A stretch of 64,000 nt of DNA from Dermanyssus gallinae (Eukaryota; Arthropoda; Arachnida; Mesostigmata; Dermanyssidae): contig QVRM01005471.1 of the NCBI GenBank assembly GCA_003439945.1, forward strand, positions 62,001 through 126,000, in the 5' to 3' direction. Both the position numbers and the translations under genes were made by a program. The notes beneath the pieces were generated by a model. That model saw only the letters and a program-made list of their open reading frames with translations. It did no database searches and was not told where the DNA came from. The first letter of the stretch is position 1. The number at the start of each line of letters is the position of its first letter. Below, piece after piece: positions 54,141 to 64,000 of the stretch.

Positions 54141-54449
54141 TTTTAATAAACTTAAACAATAAACTCGAAGCGAAACTCAGTCTTTGTGTAGCTGACAAAT
54201 GACACTTCTTAGCAAAACAAGCCAGAAGACCTCGATGGTTTTGGTCTAGCGACAAAATTTTCCGATCAGCCCTCATATATGTAAGTGGATTTTTCGCTAA
54301 ACTCGTTTAACAGTAATATAAATAGGAAATAAATAAATTATTTTCTACGAAGTTGTGGAAGCTTTAAACACTTATCCTGCGCTATTCTTATTTTCATCCC
54401 TTTGATAGAAAGAAAGCCTCAAGGTGAACAACATACTAATTTTTATTTT

Positions 54450-55960
54450 ATTTATTTATTAATACCCGGGCTGGATAAGTGTGTTTATGTTACATCACAG
54501 TGTTTCGACACAACAATCAAAATAGCGTTTTGCTAGTTCTGCTATGGACCAAACCGCCGGAAAAATTGCGGAGTGGTATTGATCGCATTTACTCCATCAT
54601 TGTTTGCATCGACATTCGTCTTGTGGTTTATGGAAGCCCTCTACGTTGCACAGAACCTGATGAAATCCGTGGGCTGCAAAGGCCGTATTTAGATGCCGAT
54701 CTTTTACTCCGCTAGCCCTCCACCCAGTGCTTCTCATTGCTGCTGTCCCATAAATTCCTATGTCTACCTCTCTGATTTTTGTTTGCCAGTTTCGCCTATA
54801 AACGTCAAAGGCTCACGTTTTCGTTAGATTCCGTCGTTTTGCTGATTTTCTGTCAGTAGTGTGCCACCTTCCAACACGTGGACTACCCTATTTCTGCACG
54901 TATTTGGAAGCGCAAGACTCTGTTTAGAAAGAAAACCTTACCCCATTCAATTAAGCGCAATTTGTCCACTCCACCTTAACCCATATTAGTGAAATACCAT
55001 ATATGGCGATGGGCGCTATCTATATACCAAAAAGAACGACCTCTGCATCGACCGAGAGCATATGAGTCCAACTTGTCTTTATCCGTTCCGGCAGCCCACC
55101 CAGAAGTACGGAAAACAGCAGTAAACTCAGTCCGTCGCCCTGTGGTTTGAGTTACCTCCCCCGCAATGCCAACCCCGTTGTCAATCATCACTGTGCTTTG
55201 TTTTAAAATGCTGATAAGCAACTTCGGTATTGCTCCCGGCATTCCCATTTTAGCTAGCTCTTCAACTATCTTATCCCTTGGTGCTATGTCAAATGCCGCT
55301 TTCAAATCTACGAACACAACATATAGGCAACTCTTCGGCCTGGACAGCGTATCCCAGATTGCTTCGAGCAGCTCCCCAATTGCTGAGTAAGTTGACCTTC
55401 CTTTCCTAAATCCGTGCTGTTCTTCTGGTTTTACCCCCACTCCCTCTAAAAAGACTCCAATCTCCTCGCTATTATTTCTGAGAATATTTTTTACGGACAA
55501 CTTTTTATTGCTATTCCCTTCTAAGCTTCTGGTTCCGTATCTATACCTTTTCCTTTGGAAATTACTAATAATGTCGCTTTTCTCCAAGCCTGTGGAATTT
55601 CACTAGAGTTTAAGCACTTCTTGAATAGAGCTTGCCAGCATGGTGCGAGAACTAGAGTATCTTTCATGTATTCATTCCTTATCAAATCATTTCCGTGCGT
55701 TTTCCCCGTGGTGCTCTGTCGATTGTTTTCATCACTTCCTCGATAGTTATCGCACTCATTATCCAGACCCTAGCTTCCTCTATCGTTTGATTCCAGGGTT
55801 TTTCATATTCTAGCAGCGCTTTCGAGGTTGTATCCGGCCCGGCCAAAATTTTCCCGAAATGTTCGATTAGTCTGCCCATCTCTATTGAACATTGCCTCCA
55901 CCGCTTCCGCCTCAACCAAGCATGTAGCCTTTCTTCACATACGTGTTGATTTTTCTTATG
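54450..55960 (-). mobile_element. C-family LINE, minus orientation
   Basis: From the right: ARVWIM..ITIEEVMKTIDRAPRGK (55800-55690), then EEQHGFRKGRSTYSAIGELLEAIW and motif A FVDLKAAFD (about 55300), DNG..GEVTQTTG (about 55160). After loss of the YADD region come the 54730-55000 block and a degenerate Cys/His end. A tail with ATTTATTTATTAATACCCGGGCTGG lies at 54445-54475. Frame-broken. Confidence 0.75.
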
Positions 55961-56199
55961 GGTTATTAACTTACTGAACGACTATCGTGTACAGTTTTTC
56001 TCTCTCTCTCTACACGACGGAGCAAATTGCAATAGGTGGTACTAGGAATCTCTTGTTCGATCCTAGCGCGACAAGTGCTATTTTAAAGCAATATTCTGTA
56101 CTATTCACATGTTTGATGTAAAGTTAATTTATATGCGTAAGAAATAATATTTCGGAAGGATATTGGCCGGGTTGAATACAACCATAAATGCGCTCTAAA
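55961..56199. other. Spacer between head-to-head C-family LINEs
   Basis: No feature recognised apart from a short CT run at 55999-56012. It forms the centre of the inverted arrangement. Confidence 0.4.
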
Positions 56200-58800
56200 A
56201 TAGGAATCAGACGACAGAGGAAGCTAGGGTCTATATAAAGAGGGCAAACACTTTCGGGGAAGTGACGGAAACAATCGATAGAGCACCGCTGGGAAAAACA
56301 CACGGAACTTATTTGATTAGGAATGAGCACATGAAAGATTCTCTAGTTCTCGCACCAGGTCGGCAAGCTCTATTCAATAAATGCTTAAACACAGAGGAAA
56401 TTCCACAGGCCTGGAGGGAAGCAATCTTAATAGTAATTCCTAAAGGAAAAGATGTAGAAACGGAACTAGAGGCTTGGAGGGGAATAGCAATAAAAAGCTG
56501 CCCGTGGAATTCTAGCGAGGAGATTGGAGTCTTTCTTCGAGAAAGGGGGGGGAGTAATACCAGACGAACAATACGGATTTTGGAAAGAAAGGTCAACTTA
56601 CAGAGCAATTGGGGAGCTGCTCGCAGCAATATGGGATACGCTGTCCAGGCCGAAAGATTGCCTATGTGCTGTGTTCGTAGATTTAAAGGAGATGTTTGAC
56701 ATAGCACCAAGGGATCAAATAGTTGAAAAACAGGCAAAAATGGGAGTGCCAGGAGCAATGCTGAGATTGCTCTTCAGGACCTCAAAACACGGCTGACTGA
56801 TAACGGGATTGGCATTGGGGAGGAGGTAATTCAAACCACAGGTATCGCGCAGGGCGGTGGATTAAGTCCAAAAAAGACATAAATTAATTGGAAAAAGACA
56901 GTAGCCATGAAAATTCGAAGGGGCGATTGTCTGGCCTGGGGTGACGTGCTTCCTATCAGAGGAAATTTTTTTTAATTTGTTAACAAATTTACATAATTAG
57001 AGCTCACCTTCTCAACAAGGGGCATTAGCTTGCGATCGCACATCCAGGAGAGGGTCAGGAAGGCCACCATCGTAGCTGCGACAATTAAATGCCCACATAT
57101 GCTTTCGATCCATGCAGCGGTCACTCTTTTTGAGATACAGATAGCACTCATCGCCACATATGGTATTTCACTAATATAGGATAAGGTGGGAGTGGACTAA
57201 CTGCATTTAATCAATAGGGTAAGGTTTTTCTTTCTAAAGAGGGCTTTTGCGCTCTCGAATACGTGCAGAAATAGAGTGGTCCACGTGCTGACAGAAAATC
57301 AGCAAAAACAATGGAATCTTTAACTTTTATTTGCGGAACTGGAAAGCTAAAATTAGTAAGGTAGATATAGGGATTTATGGGGCACCAGCAATAAGGAGCA
57401 CTGGGTCGAGAGCTAGCGGGGTGAAAGATCGGCATCTAACTACGGCCTTTGCACTAATAATAATTTATTTGCAGCATTAATAATAATTTATTTGTTATTA
57501 CATCACCTTTTGGTATTGTTGATTACATAACATTGCATGCATTCATTAAATCTCGGAAACGGCATTCGTTTCCGTTAATCTTGAACATATATAAAATATG
57601 TTGTATATGCATCTCCGGAAAATGTCAGCGACCTAACGCCCAGATAGCTGGCGCTGACCGGCATGTTTCATGATGATAATTGGTGCAGGCAAGGCCGCAA
57701 AATTTGCAGCAACACTCATCGGAAGGGTTATGGAACCCAGTGCGGTGGCACAGTTTGTGGTGGAACCCATGGACGGAGTAGCGGGTGAGAACATGCCGTT
57801 GCTCGAAGAGCGGTTCCATCCATGCATTGTCCAACATTGCCGGTGTTTTGTAGAACGCTTCTGGCACTTCTCTCATCTTCTGCTCGAAGTGCCTACGGAA
57901 CTCTCGCAGTGACGCCGTGGTCAGAAGTTGAAAGCGGTTTACCAGATCCTTGATGAACAGCGTGGTCCTCGACAGACTATAAGTTAGCTTGTTTTGTGCG
58001 TTTCTAGAGAGGCCCAACACTCTCTTAAGAAACGTTGCCTTCACCGTATCGAGAGCGCTAAGCTGCTGAACGGATAGGTGTTCCTAAATTAATGTGATAC
58101 TATAAGATGCCACCGAGGCCATCTTCAGGTTAAACAGTATTAGAGCTGTTTTTACTGAGAGCTTCTGTGGAGCCGAGATTAAGGTCATGGGCACTATGCT
58201 GCTATTAATTTGCTGAGATATGTGGGCCGCAAAATATGTGCCGCTTGGCGTTAGTTTAACACCCAGATATGTAAACTCCGAGACAGATTCTACAGAAACA
58301 CCGCCCAAGCTGAGCCTATCACTTCTCTTCAGGGGTCCCCCGGATCTGAATTTCATAGCCTTTGTCTTCGATACGTTAGTCGTTACGCCATTTTGCTTGC
58401 TGTATGTCTGCCAGCATTTTCAGAGACCTTTTAATATCCATGAACACTTTATTATATAACACAATGTCATCGGTATAGAGAGTTATGCGGACACAGGGGT
58501 AGTGGTCATTGAGAGGCCCGGAAGATCACTGAGTAGGACTGAGAATAAGAGCGGCTACGGCGTTTGCGGCCCACGGGTTTCATCACGTTCTGTGTAACAT
58601 AAAGGGTTTCCATGAACCACAGGACGAATGTCGATGCAAGCAATGCTGGAGCAAATGTGACAGATACCACGGCGCAGTATGTCCGGCAGTTCGGTTTATA
58701 GCAGAACTGGGAAAACGCTAGATTGATAATTATGGCGAAACATTCTGATGTAGCATAAACACACTTATTCAGCCCAGGTGTTAATAAAAAACAATAGGTC
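56200..58800 (+). mobile_element. C-family LINE, plus orientation, split by a B-family insertion
   Basis: EARVYIK...EVTETIDRAPLGK (56220-56290), NEHMKDSLVLAPG...IPKGK, FLRERGG, CAVFVDLKEMFDIAPRD (motif A, about 56665), TGIAQGGGLSP (motif B, about 56840). A block 57160-57453 matches the reverse complement of 54700-55000. The element resumes at 58555 with AAHGFHHVLC...CRCKQCWSKC..YHGAVC, a stop, and a CCCAGGTGTTAATAAA tail at 58770-58790. Confidence 0.75.
57454..58554 (-). mobile_element. B-family LINE, 5'-truncated, inserted in the C-family LINE
   Basis: About 1.1 kb. The truncation point on the right is in RT motif B (SPLLF). Then YADD-region, KTKAMKFRSGG, thumb and C-terminal HGFHHKLC knuckle (57790-57650) run leftwards to a TAATAATAATTTATTTG-type tail at 57454-57500. 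Flanks 57440-57452 and 58555-58567 are a 13-base repeat with one mismatch. About 95% identical by eye to the twin-primed copy at 23879-25797. Confidence 0.85.
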
Positions 58801-59063
58801 TAATTTATATGCGTAAATAAACATATGTGTTTTCAGTTTGGAACTCCTAGGCTAATTGTGCGTTTTATTAAGGACATACACGATAAACATGACTTACTTA
58901 TTCCGTACGGTTAATGTCTGGTACGGTTGAACAAGTTTTTTTATTTCAAAAACCTTACGTTATGATTGTTCCCCTAGTAATACGCGTGATATGCACTATT
59001 CATAACTTTGTTGACTTGCAGGTGCTACAAGCGTGGCACGGGCTGTCATTTTGTTCCTTTGCT

Positions 59064-59251
59064 TTAAAGCGCGGCAAATGTGACAAACGTGGAAATCCCG
59101 CAGACATTGTTCTTTATAGCGATTTTGGCGTATCCCATGTCGCCCCAGTGCGGGGACCAGGAATTTTTAATGATCCAGTATTCGACCCCTTCTGCAGTTT
59201 CTCCAAAGCCGACGAGCAAGACGGCATGGCGAAGCTCCTCGATATTTGTCT
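59064..59251 (-). CDS. Papain-family (C1A) cysteine peptidase, last exon
   Basis: Reading leftwards after a TTTAG acceptor at 59252, the exon gives KTNIEELRHAVLLVGFGE, then YWIIKNSWSPHWGDMGYAKIA and a CGIS end, closing with TAA at 59064-59066. The histidine of RHAV and the asparagine of KNSW are the catalytic His and Asn of papain-family peptidases. The ending resembles the insect 26/29-kDa proteinase type more than cathepsin L. The splice to the 60359 exon is in frame (phase 1, codon A|AG). An AATAAA lies at 58945-58940. An open frame on the opposite strand is only its shadow. Confidence 0.8.
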
Positions 59252-60358
59252 CTAAACGAAACGATGAGTGTAATTAATTAGTATTGTGACAGTTGGAAAT
59301 CGTTTATGTATCTGAAGAGAACATGAGCGGCCAAACTTAGTTTACCTTCTTTGTTATGACTATTAAAACCAGCGTAGCGATTGGTCACCTTGCTCTCAGT
59401 ATAAACGACATAAAATGTGAAACTGTGTCTGACAGTTGGCACGTATATAGAAATGACTCCCACGGAGATGGCTCACTATTTAAAACAATCGTCCTAATAG
59501 TGGAAGATTTTGTGTTTGGTAATTTGTTTTCTTAGTTTACCCTTCTCAGTAGATAGGGTGTTACCATGCCAACTTTAGAAGTAGTGTTTTCTTCTGTCCT
59601 AAAGTTAGACCTGAAAACAAGGGCTCGCTGGCAGCGGCTGAAGTGAAATTGGTCAGGCCTGATTATGCAGACGGAAGTGACAAATTTGGTGAATGCACTA
59701 CAAGAAGATGGTCTTACTGAGTCAATCTAAAACTAAAAGTAGTATTTACTTCTAATGTGATCAAATTAGAAACTTCGTAGGCTGCTAAATTCATAATTTG
59801 ATCAAGTAGGGTTTGGGGCTACGTTTGGGCCCTTCGGCAAGTCCCTTTTCCCCCAAAGCTACTGGTATATACCGATGTGAAATATTAGTGATTTGTGGCG
59901 TTTGCACAAAAATAAGGTGATTTAACAGTATCATATATCGCCAAAAGCCTAGTATTGGCTTTTTCAATTGTATAAGCAAATCGCACAACAAAAATAATGA
60001 TTCTCAAAGCAAAGCTCAAAGGGTTCTCTAGGTGCCATCTCCTACAACTTTGACAACTAGATTAAAAATCGAATCTGCACAAGTAGTTTGTGTGTTAGTG
60101 CCGAGAAACTCAAAAACAAATGCGCTGTCTCTAGATTATCGGTTTCGTAAAACGTGCCAGATTACGGATCTGTAAATGCCTCTCTTTTTTGGGGCTGAAA
60201 CTGTAACGTATAGTCGGCGGTGCAATTTTGCTCTAGCAAAGATATGTGTACGAAAATTTGTAAGCATAGATATTTTTCAGTATCCCTGCACGTGTCAATC
60301 CACAGTACCCTCGAGTTTAAAGCGCGTAAATCGTAGTTATTCTTATGGCTACACTTAC
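59252..60358 (-). other. Intron of the cysteine peptidase gene
   Basis: GTAAGT donor, TTTAG acceptor. AT-rich interior with no recognised element. Confidence 0.7.
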
Positions 60359-60548
60359 TGCATTCGGCATCGTTGTAGACTCCATTCACGTAGAAGGCGA
60401 ATGTTTCTAAGCTGGCGTCCATCCAAGCCACTAGCGGCCCAACGTAGTGAAGTGCTTCTTTTATGCGGTCGACGTCAGTCCTATTCAAGAATCCACGTAT
60501 TCTGGGCACCGCCATTTTCCTTATATGTCTCTCGTGACATAGGCCTTC
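60359..60548 (-). CDS. Papain-family (C1A) cysteine peptidase, penultimate exon
   Basis: Encodes DVDRIKEALHYVGPLVAWMDASLETF then FYVNGVYNDAEC. This is the segment that precedes the catalytic His in C1A peptidases (VGP...DAS..F.FY..GVY...C). The donor is GCA|GTAAGTG at 60358. The likely acceptor is AAATAG| at 60549, since EGLCHERHI then fits the usual cysteine-bearing stretch. Intron length to the last exon is 1,107 bp. The exons with the propeptide and catalytic Cys are not in the next 3.4 kb, so the gene continues beyond the window or is a remnant. Confidence 0.7.
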
Positions 60549-61085
60549 CTATTTGGCCGTGGATAATATACCGACAACCAAGCGTCAAACATTAGACTAC
60601 TTGTAGCATACGCGCTGCCTATCTCGCGTTTCGCCAACGAGCAACGGAGGGAGTATTATTTAGGTCGTATCATTAAGTGCATATGGTGCACTGTTATATT
60701 GCTGTGTTGCCAAATAAAATGCTGTGTATCCAGAACTTGTGGCTTGTTCGGAATTAATTAAAAGTTTTAATAACATTACCATCAAATAATAGTATTGTAA
60801 TTGCTCCATGATCTATTAATATGGCGGGCGAGCAGGTGGGACAAAAAAGCTTTAATTGCATACTATTTCGTTGGGCGTAGTTGTCTCTTATGAGAGAACC
60901 ATGCTAACAATATGTTTGGAGTATGTCTAAAGGTGACACATGTGCACAAGTATTCCTCTATGTAATTATCCTGCCCTAATATCTATATATAAGCTATATA
61001 ATAGTCTAAATAAATTAATCTATAATATATGTGACATAATGCCCCAGAAAATACAGATTCTTAAGCGTCATGTTACTTCTGACGC
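60549..61085. other. Unassigned, presumably intron or upstream of the peptidase
   Basis: AT-rich, no coding motif seen on either strand. Confidence 0.4.
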
Positions 61086-61765
61086 TACCATTAAGTGTAT
61101 GTAAGCTGCGTCTGCGGAGATGTCGTCGGGCCAGACGGACGCCACGGGCTGTCCTGTATCGTCAGCGCAGGTAGGCGAGCAAGACACCAAGCCCTGAATG
61201 AAACCTTCAGTCGAGCTTTACGATCCAGTGGTCTGCCGTGCGTCCTTGAACCCGTCGGACTAGACAGGGAGGGCGGCAAGAGACCTGACGGGCTGACCTT
61301 AACTCCGTTCGAGAGCGGATGCATGCTGGTTTGGGACGCGACCGTTACTGACTCATTAGCCCCTTCAATGGTCAGTGCTGGCGCGGCCCGGGCTAGTCAT
61401 GCTTCGGCCCTCGCCGAGGCAAACAAGGTTAGAAAGTACCAGAACATCGGGTACCCGTACAAGTTTTATCCCTTTGCCTTCGAGACCCTTGGCAGGCCCG
61501 GTCCATCCACTCGAAGTTTGCTACAAAAGGTCGGGAAACGCCTGATTCTAGCCAGCGGAGACAAACGAGCGGGTGATTTTCTCAGACAGCGCCTGTCGCT
61601 GGATGTGCAACGGGGCAATGCGGCCTCGGTTCGGGGCACTCTTCAGAAATGGCTGGTCCCTACACTGGACCCCCCGTAACGGTGCACACGTTCGCAGGGA
61701 CTCAAATGTCATGTTCCCACCCTGAATGATTGATTACATTGAATAAATGCAATACAACTGTAAGT
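61086..61765 (+). mobile_element. RT/nuclease element, C-terminal part (best-preserved copy)
   Basis: Open from 61095 to the TAA at 61677-61679: CGDVVGPDGRHGLSC (zinc-finger-like C..C...H..C), RRARHQALNE, then KRPDGLTL...LVWDATVTDSLAPS, a PD-(D/E)XK-like core with D and D/T in the expected strands, and ETLGRPGPS...GDKRA..FLRQRLSL..QRGNAASVRGT. The same blocks are recognisable with gaps at 83-1706. AATAAA at 61742-61747 follows. Truncated at the 5' side; this copy carries no RT. Confidence 0.75.
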
Positions 61766-63414
61766 AGAATATAAATATAGTATCTTATAAAGAGATTAAT
61801 TATCCACAAAGAAAACTAGCGTTTGCCATACAGTGCTCGAACGTCCAACGCCTTTTTACTGACATTTGGTTTAGATTGACGTTTTATTAATTGAATATGT
61901 ATTTATTGTTAATTGTTGTACGTTCAGACAAAACAATTGGGTCCCAGTTCATGTTCAACCAAAAGTAAACCTAGCTGTTTACGAGCGAGCATTATACGAA
62001 GATTGCGTTACCCTTCTATATACCAGCGGAAAGCCACTGACAAAGAAACCGAGTTGCCTTTTATTCCCAGTCGTGTTCTTTAATTTCTCTCCGAGCTTCG
62101 TCAATTATCGGTCAGTCAAAGGCCCCGGAGCTTCTAATGTTTTGAAAAAGTTAAGTTGCTTCGGTCGCTGAGACGGCGCAGTCTACTCAGGCTCTCTGTA
62201 ATTGAACACTGCAGGCAAGAGTCACCGCCCGTCCGCTCTCGTACCGTTGCTCTTGCATAATCCGGTTAGTTCTGGAGTGGTAGGGTAATCCGCTGAGCTT
62301 CCCAGAGCTTTTGCTAATGTGTTGTCAATGGCCGCCTTTCATGGGTAGCGGCATTCACCCAAAACGCACTGTCTTCTTTTTTGGCCTTCTCGCCTACTTA
62401 TTGGCCGCATTGGCACTGATCCTAAGTAGACGAAGAGTGCTTCGATAAACAAACTAACATAATTTCTTATACCCGAGTTATACGGGGATGTGCCTAGTGA
62501 GGCAGTCGATATGGCGTATTGACGGGCGTGTTGAGTGTACGTTGTTTGAAGTTGGGCTCTCGTGTGTGGCTCGCATCTTCGTCGATCGGCAAGCAGACAT
62601 GCTGCTCGTGAAGCAGGGTTAACCACGCACTGATAGAAATGAAGTTCTTCAAGACAGTTCTCGAAACAATTGTGGCCTGGTCAGTGTCATGAAAGAGGTC
62701 ACCTCTACCCTGTCAGGTATCTGGTGAGTAGTTGCCACGATTACGGACAATACAAACTAGCCATGTCTGGCAGGCTAAGACCCTGTTGGCTACAGGCAAC
62801 AAGCATTGAGCGTAGCTAAGTCGTTCAGGAAAAAGTTTAGCAACATAGTTCTAGTATCTTGTATCAGGTTGCTAAATCGTTCACGGTTTTTCGTTTTGTC
62901 ATCGAAGTCAATCCTTCTTTGAATGTTTATCTGGCGGACAGCTGCGATAGAACATTTGAGTAGAAATATCCTGCTGTGACTCCGTTAGGGGAGCATGATC
63001 TGTGGCTATCCTTGAGGCTTCCAGTCACCTCTAAAGAGTTGAGAGTGACGACGGAGCCGCTTGCGGCGGTGGCACTTCCAGAAGTTACACCACTTCTGCG
63101 CGTGTCACTTTATCTGTGATGGGACGCAGAATGTTGGCTCTTGAGCCACAGCCTACAACGTCAGTGAAAATGCTGTATGTTGATGAAAAATCATCACTCA
63201 ATCGGCACATTTGTAATAAATGTTCAGTGGGCTTTTCAGCAAGCTTACCAAGTCATGTCAAAAGGCAAAATTAAGCTGGTCTTGAAGGGTCTCTTGTTAA
63301 ATGGCAGTTCTGGAGTTCAAGATTATGTCTAACCCGACCAGGTAAGAAAGGGTCATGTATACGCACATTATATAATGTATGCTGCCGCACTAAGCGCCCC
63401 TGATAGAAAAGGGT
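61766..63414. other. Unassigned region
   Basis: No recognised coding or repeat feature. Short frames lack motifs. Confidence 0.4.
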
Positions 63415-63475
63415 GACATGTGTATTTAGGAATACATGCCAAGCGAACAATAAATCAATCAATCAGTCAATCAAT
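63415..63475 (+). repeat. LINE-like tail (AATAAATCAATCAA type)
   Basis: AATAAA at 63450 followed by TCAATCAATCAGTCAATCAA resembles the short-repeat 3' tail of LINEs in this window. The upstream body is not recognisable. Confidence 0.4.
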
Positions 63476-63879
63476 AGTGAAACATATGAGACGTGCGGCT
63501 CGTGAGGAGTAATACTAAGCTAGTCTAAAAGATAAACGAAGGAAGCCCGGCAGAGCCAGCAGGGTGTACGTTGGTTGTCTCCAGTAGGTTCTACGCTTGT
63601 TTTTACCGAAAAAACAATTGTCGACAATTGATACCGTAAGCTTTGACTAATCAAATTTGCTTGGAGCACGCGTTTGAGCCGCTGGTGACGCCTATGCCCC
63701 CGAGGACATACAGTTTGTGTTGCGCGGGTCCTGTGCATCAGAGAAACCCCCTCTTTGTCCTAATGAAGGAACGTCTATTTGCAGCGGAACTTAGTGAAGA
63801 TGTGGGCATCACACACGGAGCTACAGGGAAGAGTCGCCGGCAATAAAGCGGCTCCCCTTAAGCAACGTGCGATAGATGG
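63476..63879. other. Unassigned region
   Basis: Nothing recognised; a short near-palindrome TTGTCGACAA at 63617-63626. Confidence 0.35.
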
Positions 63880-64000
63880 TAACGTGGAGACTACTAGGTC
63901 TGTGGCAAAACCCGGAGGCCATTTGTATGCAGTCTTTATGGACTGCGTCCAAGCTTGCGACAAAGCCCCTCGAGATCTCCTGGTGAAGTCATTCCGACAC
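63880..64000 (+). pseudogene. A-family LINE RT, cut by the window edge
   Basis: Matches 7325-7420: GGHLYAVFMDCVQACDKAPRDLLV, RT motif A with FD changed to CD. Continues past the window, so its state cannot be judged. Confidence 0.7.

Noticed and set aside
54479..54715. 78-codon plus-strand frame
   Set aside because: Antisense to the C-family LINE 3' end.
58914..59255. 113-codon plus-strand frame
   Set aside because: Lies antisense to the peptidase exon, whose minus-strand reading has catalytic motifs and splice sites.

Overview
The window is animal genomic DNA, most likely from an arthropod. The evidence is spliced genes, many non-LTR retrotransposons (LINEs) with poly(A) or short-repeat tails, mariner-type transposase debris, SINE-like elements and long simple repeats. 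Nothing looks prokaryotic, and I cannot place the species more finely. Only two cellular gene types are clear. One is the histone chaperone SPT2/SPTY2D1, present twice. The other is the 3' end of a papain-family cysteine peptidase, visible only after splicing two exons. A third candidate is a single cysteine-rich exon.

1-16.5 kb: a head-to-tail tandem duplication with an 8,508-bp unit (copy A 1-8508, copy B from 8509). Each unit holds the tail of an A-family LINE, a degenerate RT/nuclease element of unusual type, RT and endonuclease fragments, and one complete minus-strand SPT2 gene with a small 5'-UTR intron and a GC-rich upstream region. The 5' end of an A-family LINE abuts that region. The copies are about 99.9% identical up to about 6008 and then abruptly 2-4% diverged.

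16.5-32.1 kb: nested LINEs. A Jockey/CR1-like LINE (about 19.6-27.5 kb) is split inside its RT by a truncated LINE (14-bp target-site duplication). That LINE is itself split by another LINE (a second 14-bp duplication) whose 5' part is inverted, as in twin priming. Around it lie a PHD-finger ORF1, RT remnants, a truncated tRNA-derived SINE with a 15-bp duplication, and a long minus-strand D-family LINE fused to a DUF4817-like helix-turn-helix fragment.

32.1-45.1 kb: two R2/R4-type nuclease ends lying against AT repeats, a 2A-like LINE N-terminus, a CR1-like endonuclease, four copies of an unclassified repeat X (including a ~1-kb inverted pair), strong hairpins, an interrupted A-family LINE and a 30-bp coding-compatible minisatellite.

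45.1-53 kb: mostly microsatellites (TA, GATA/TCGA, CT/GA) and diverged duplicated blocks, with one SINE-like tRNA head and a third R2/R4-type tail.

53-64 kb: a mariner remnant, two head-to-head C-family LINEs (one split by a 5'-truncated B-family LINE with target-site duplication), the cysteine-peptidase exons, another copy of the RT/nuclease element, and the start of an A-family RT at the right edge.

The genes do not form a pathway. The window is best read as a repeat-rich region with SPT2 and a protease embedded in it. Family letters A-D and X-Z are local labels, not database names.
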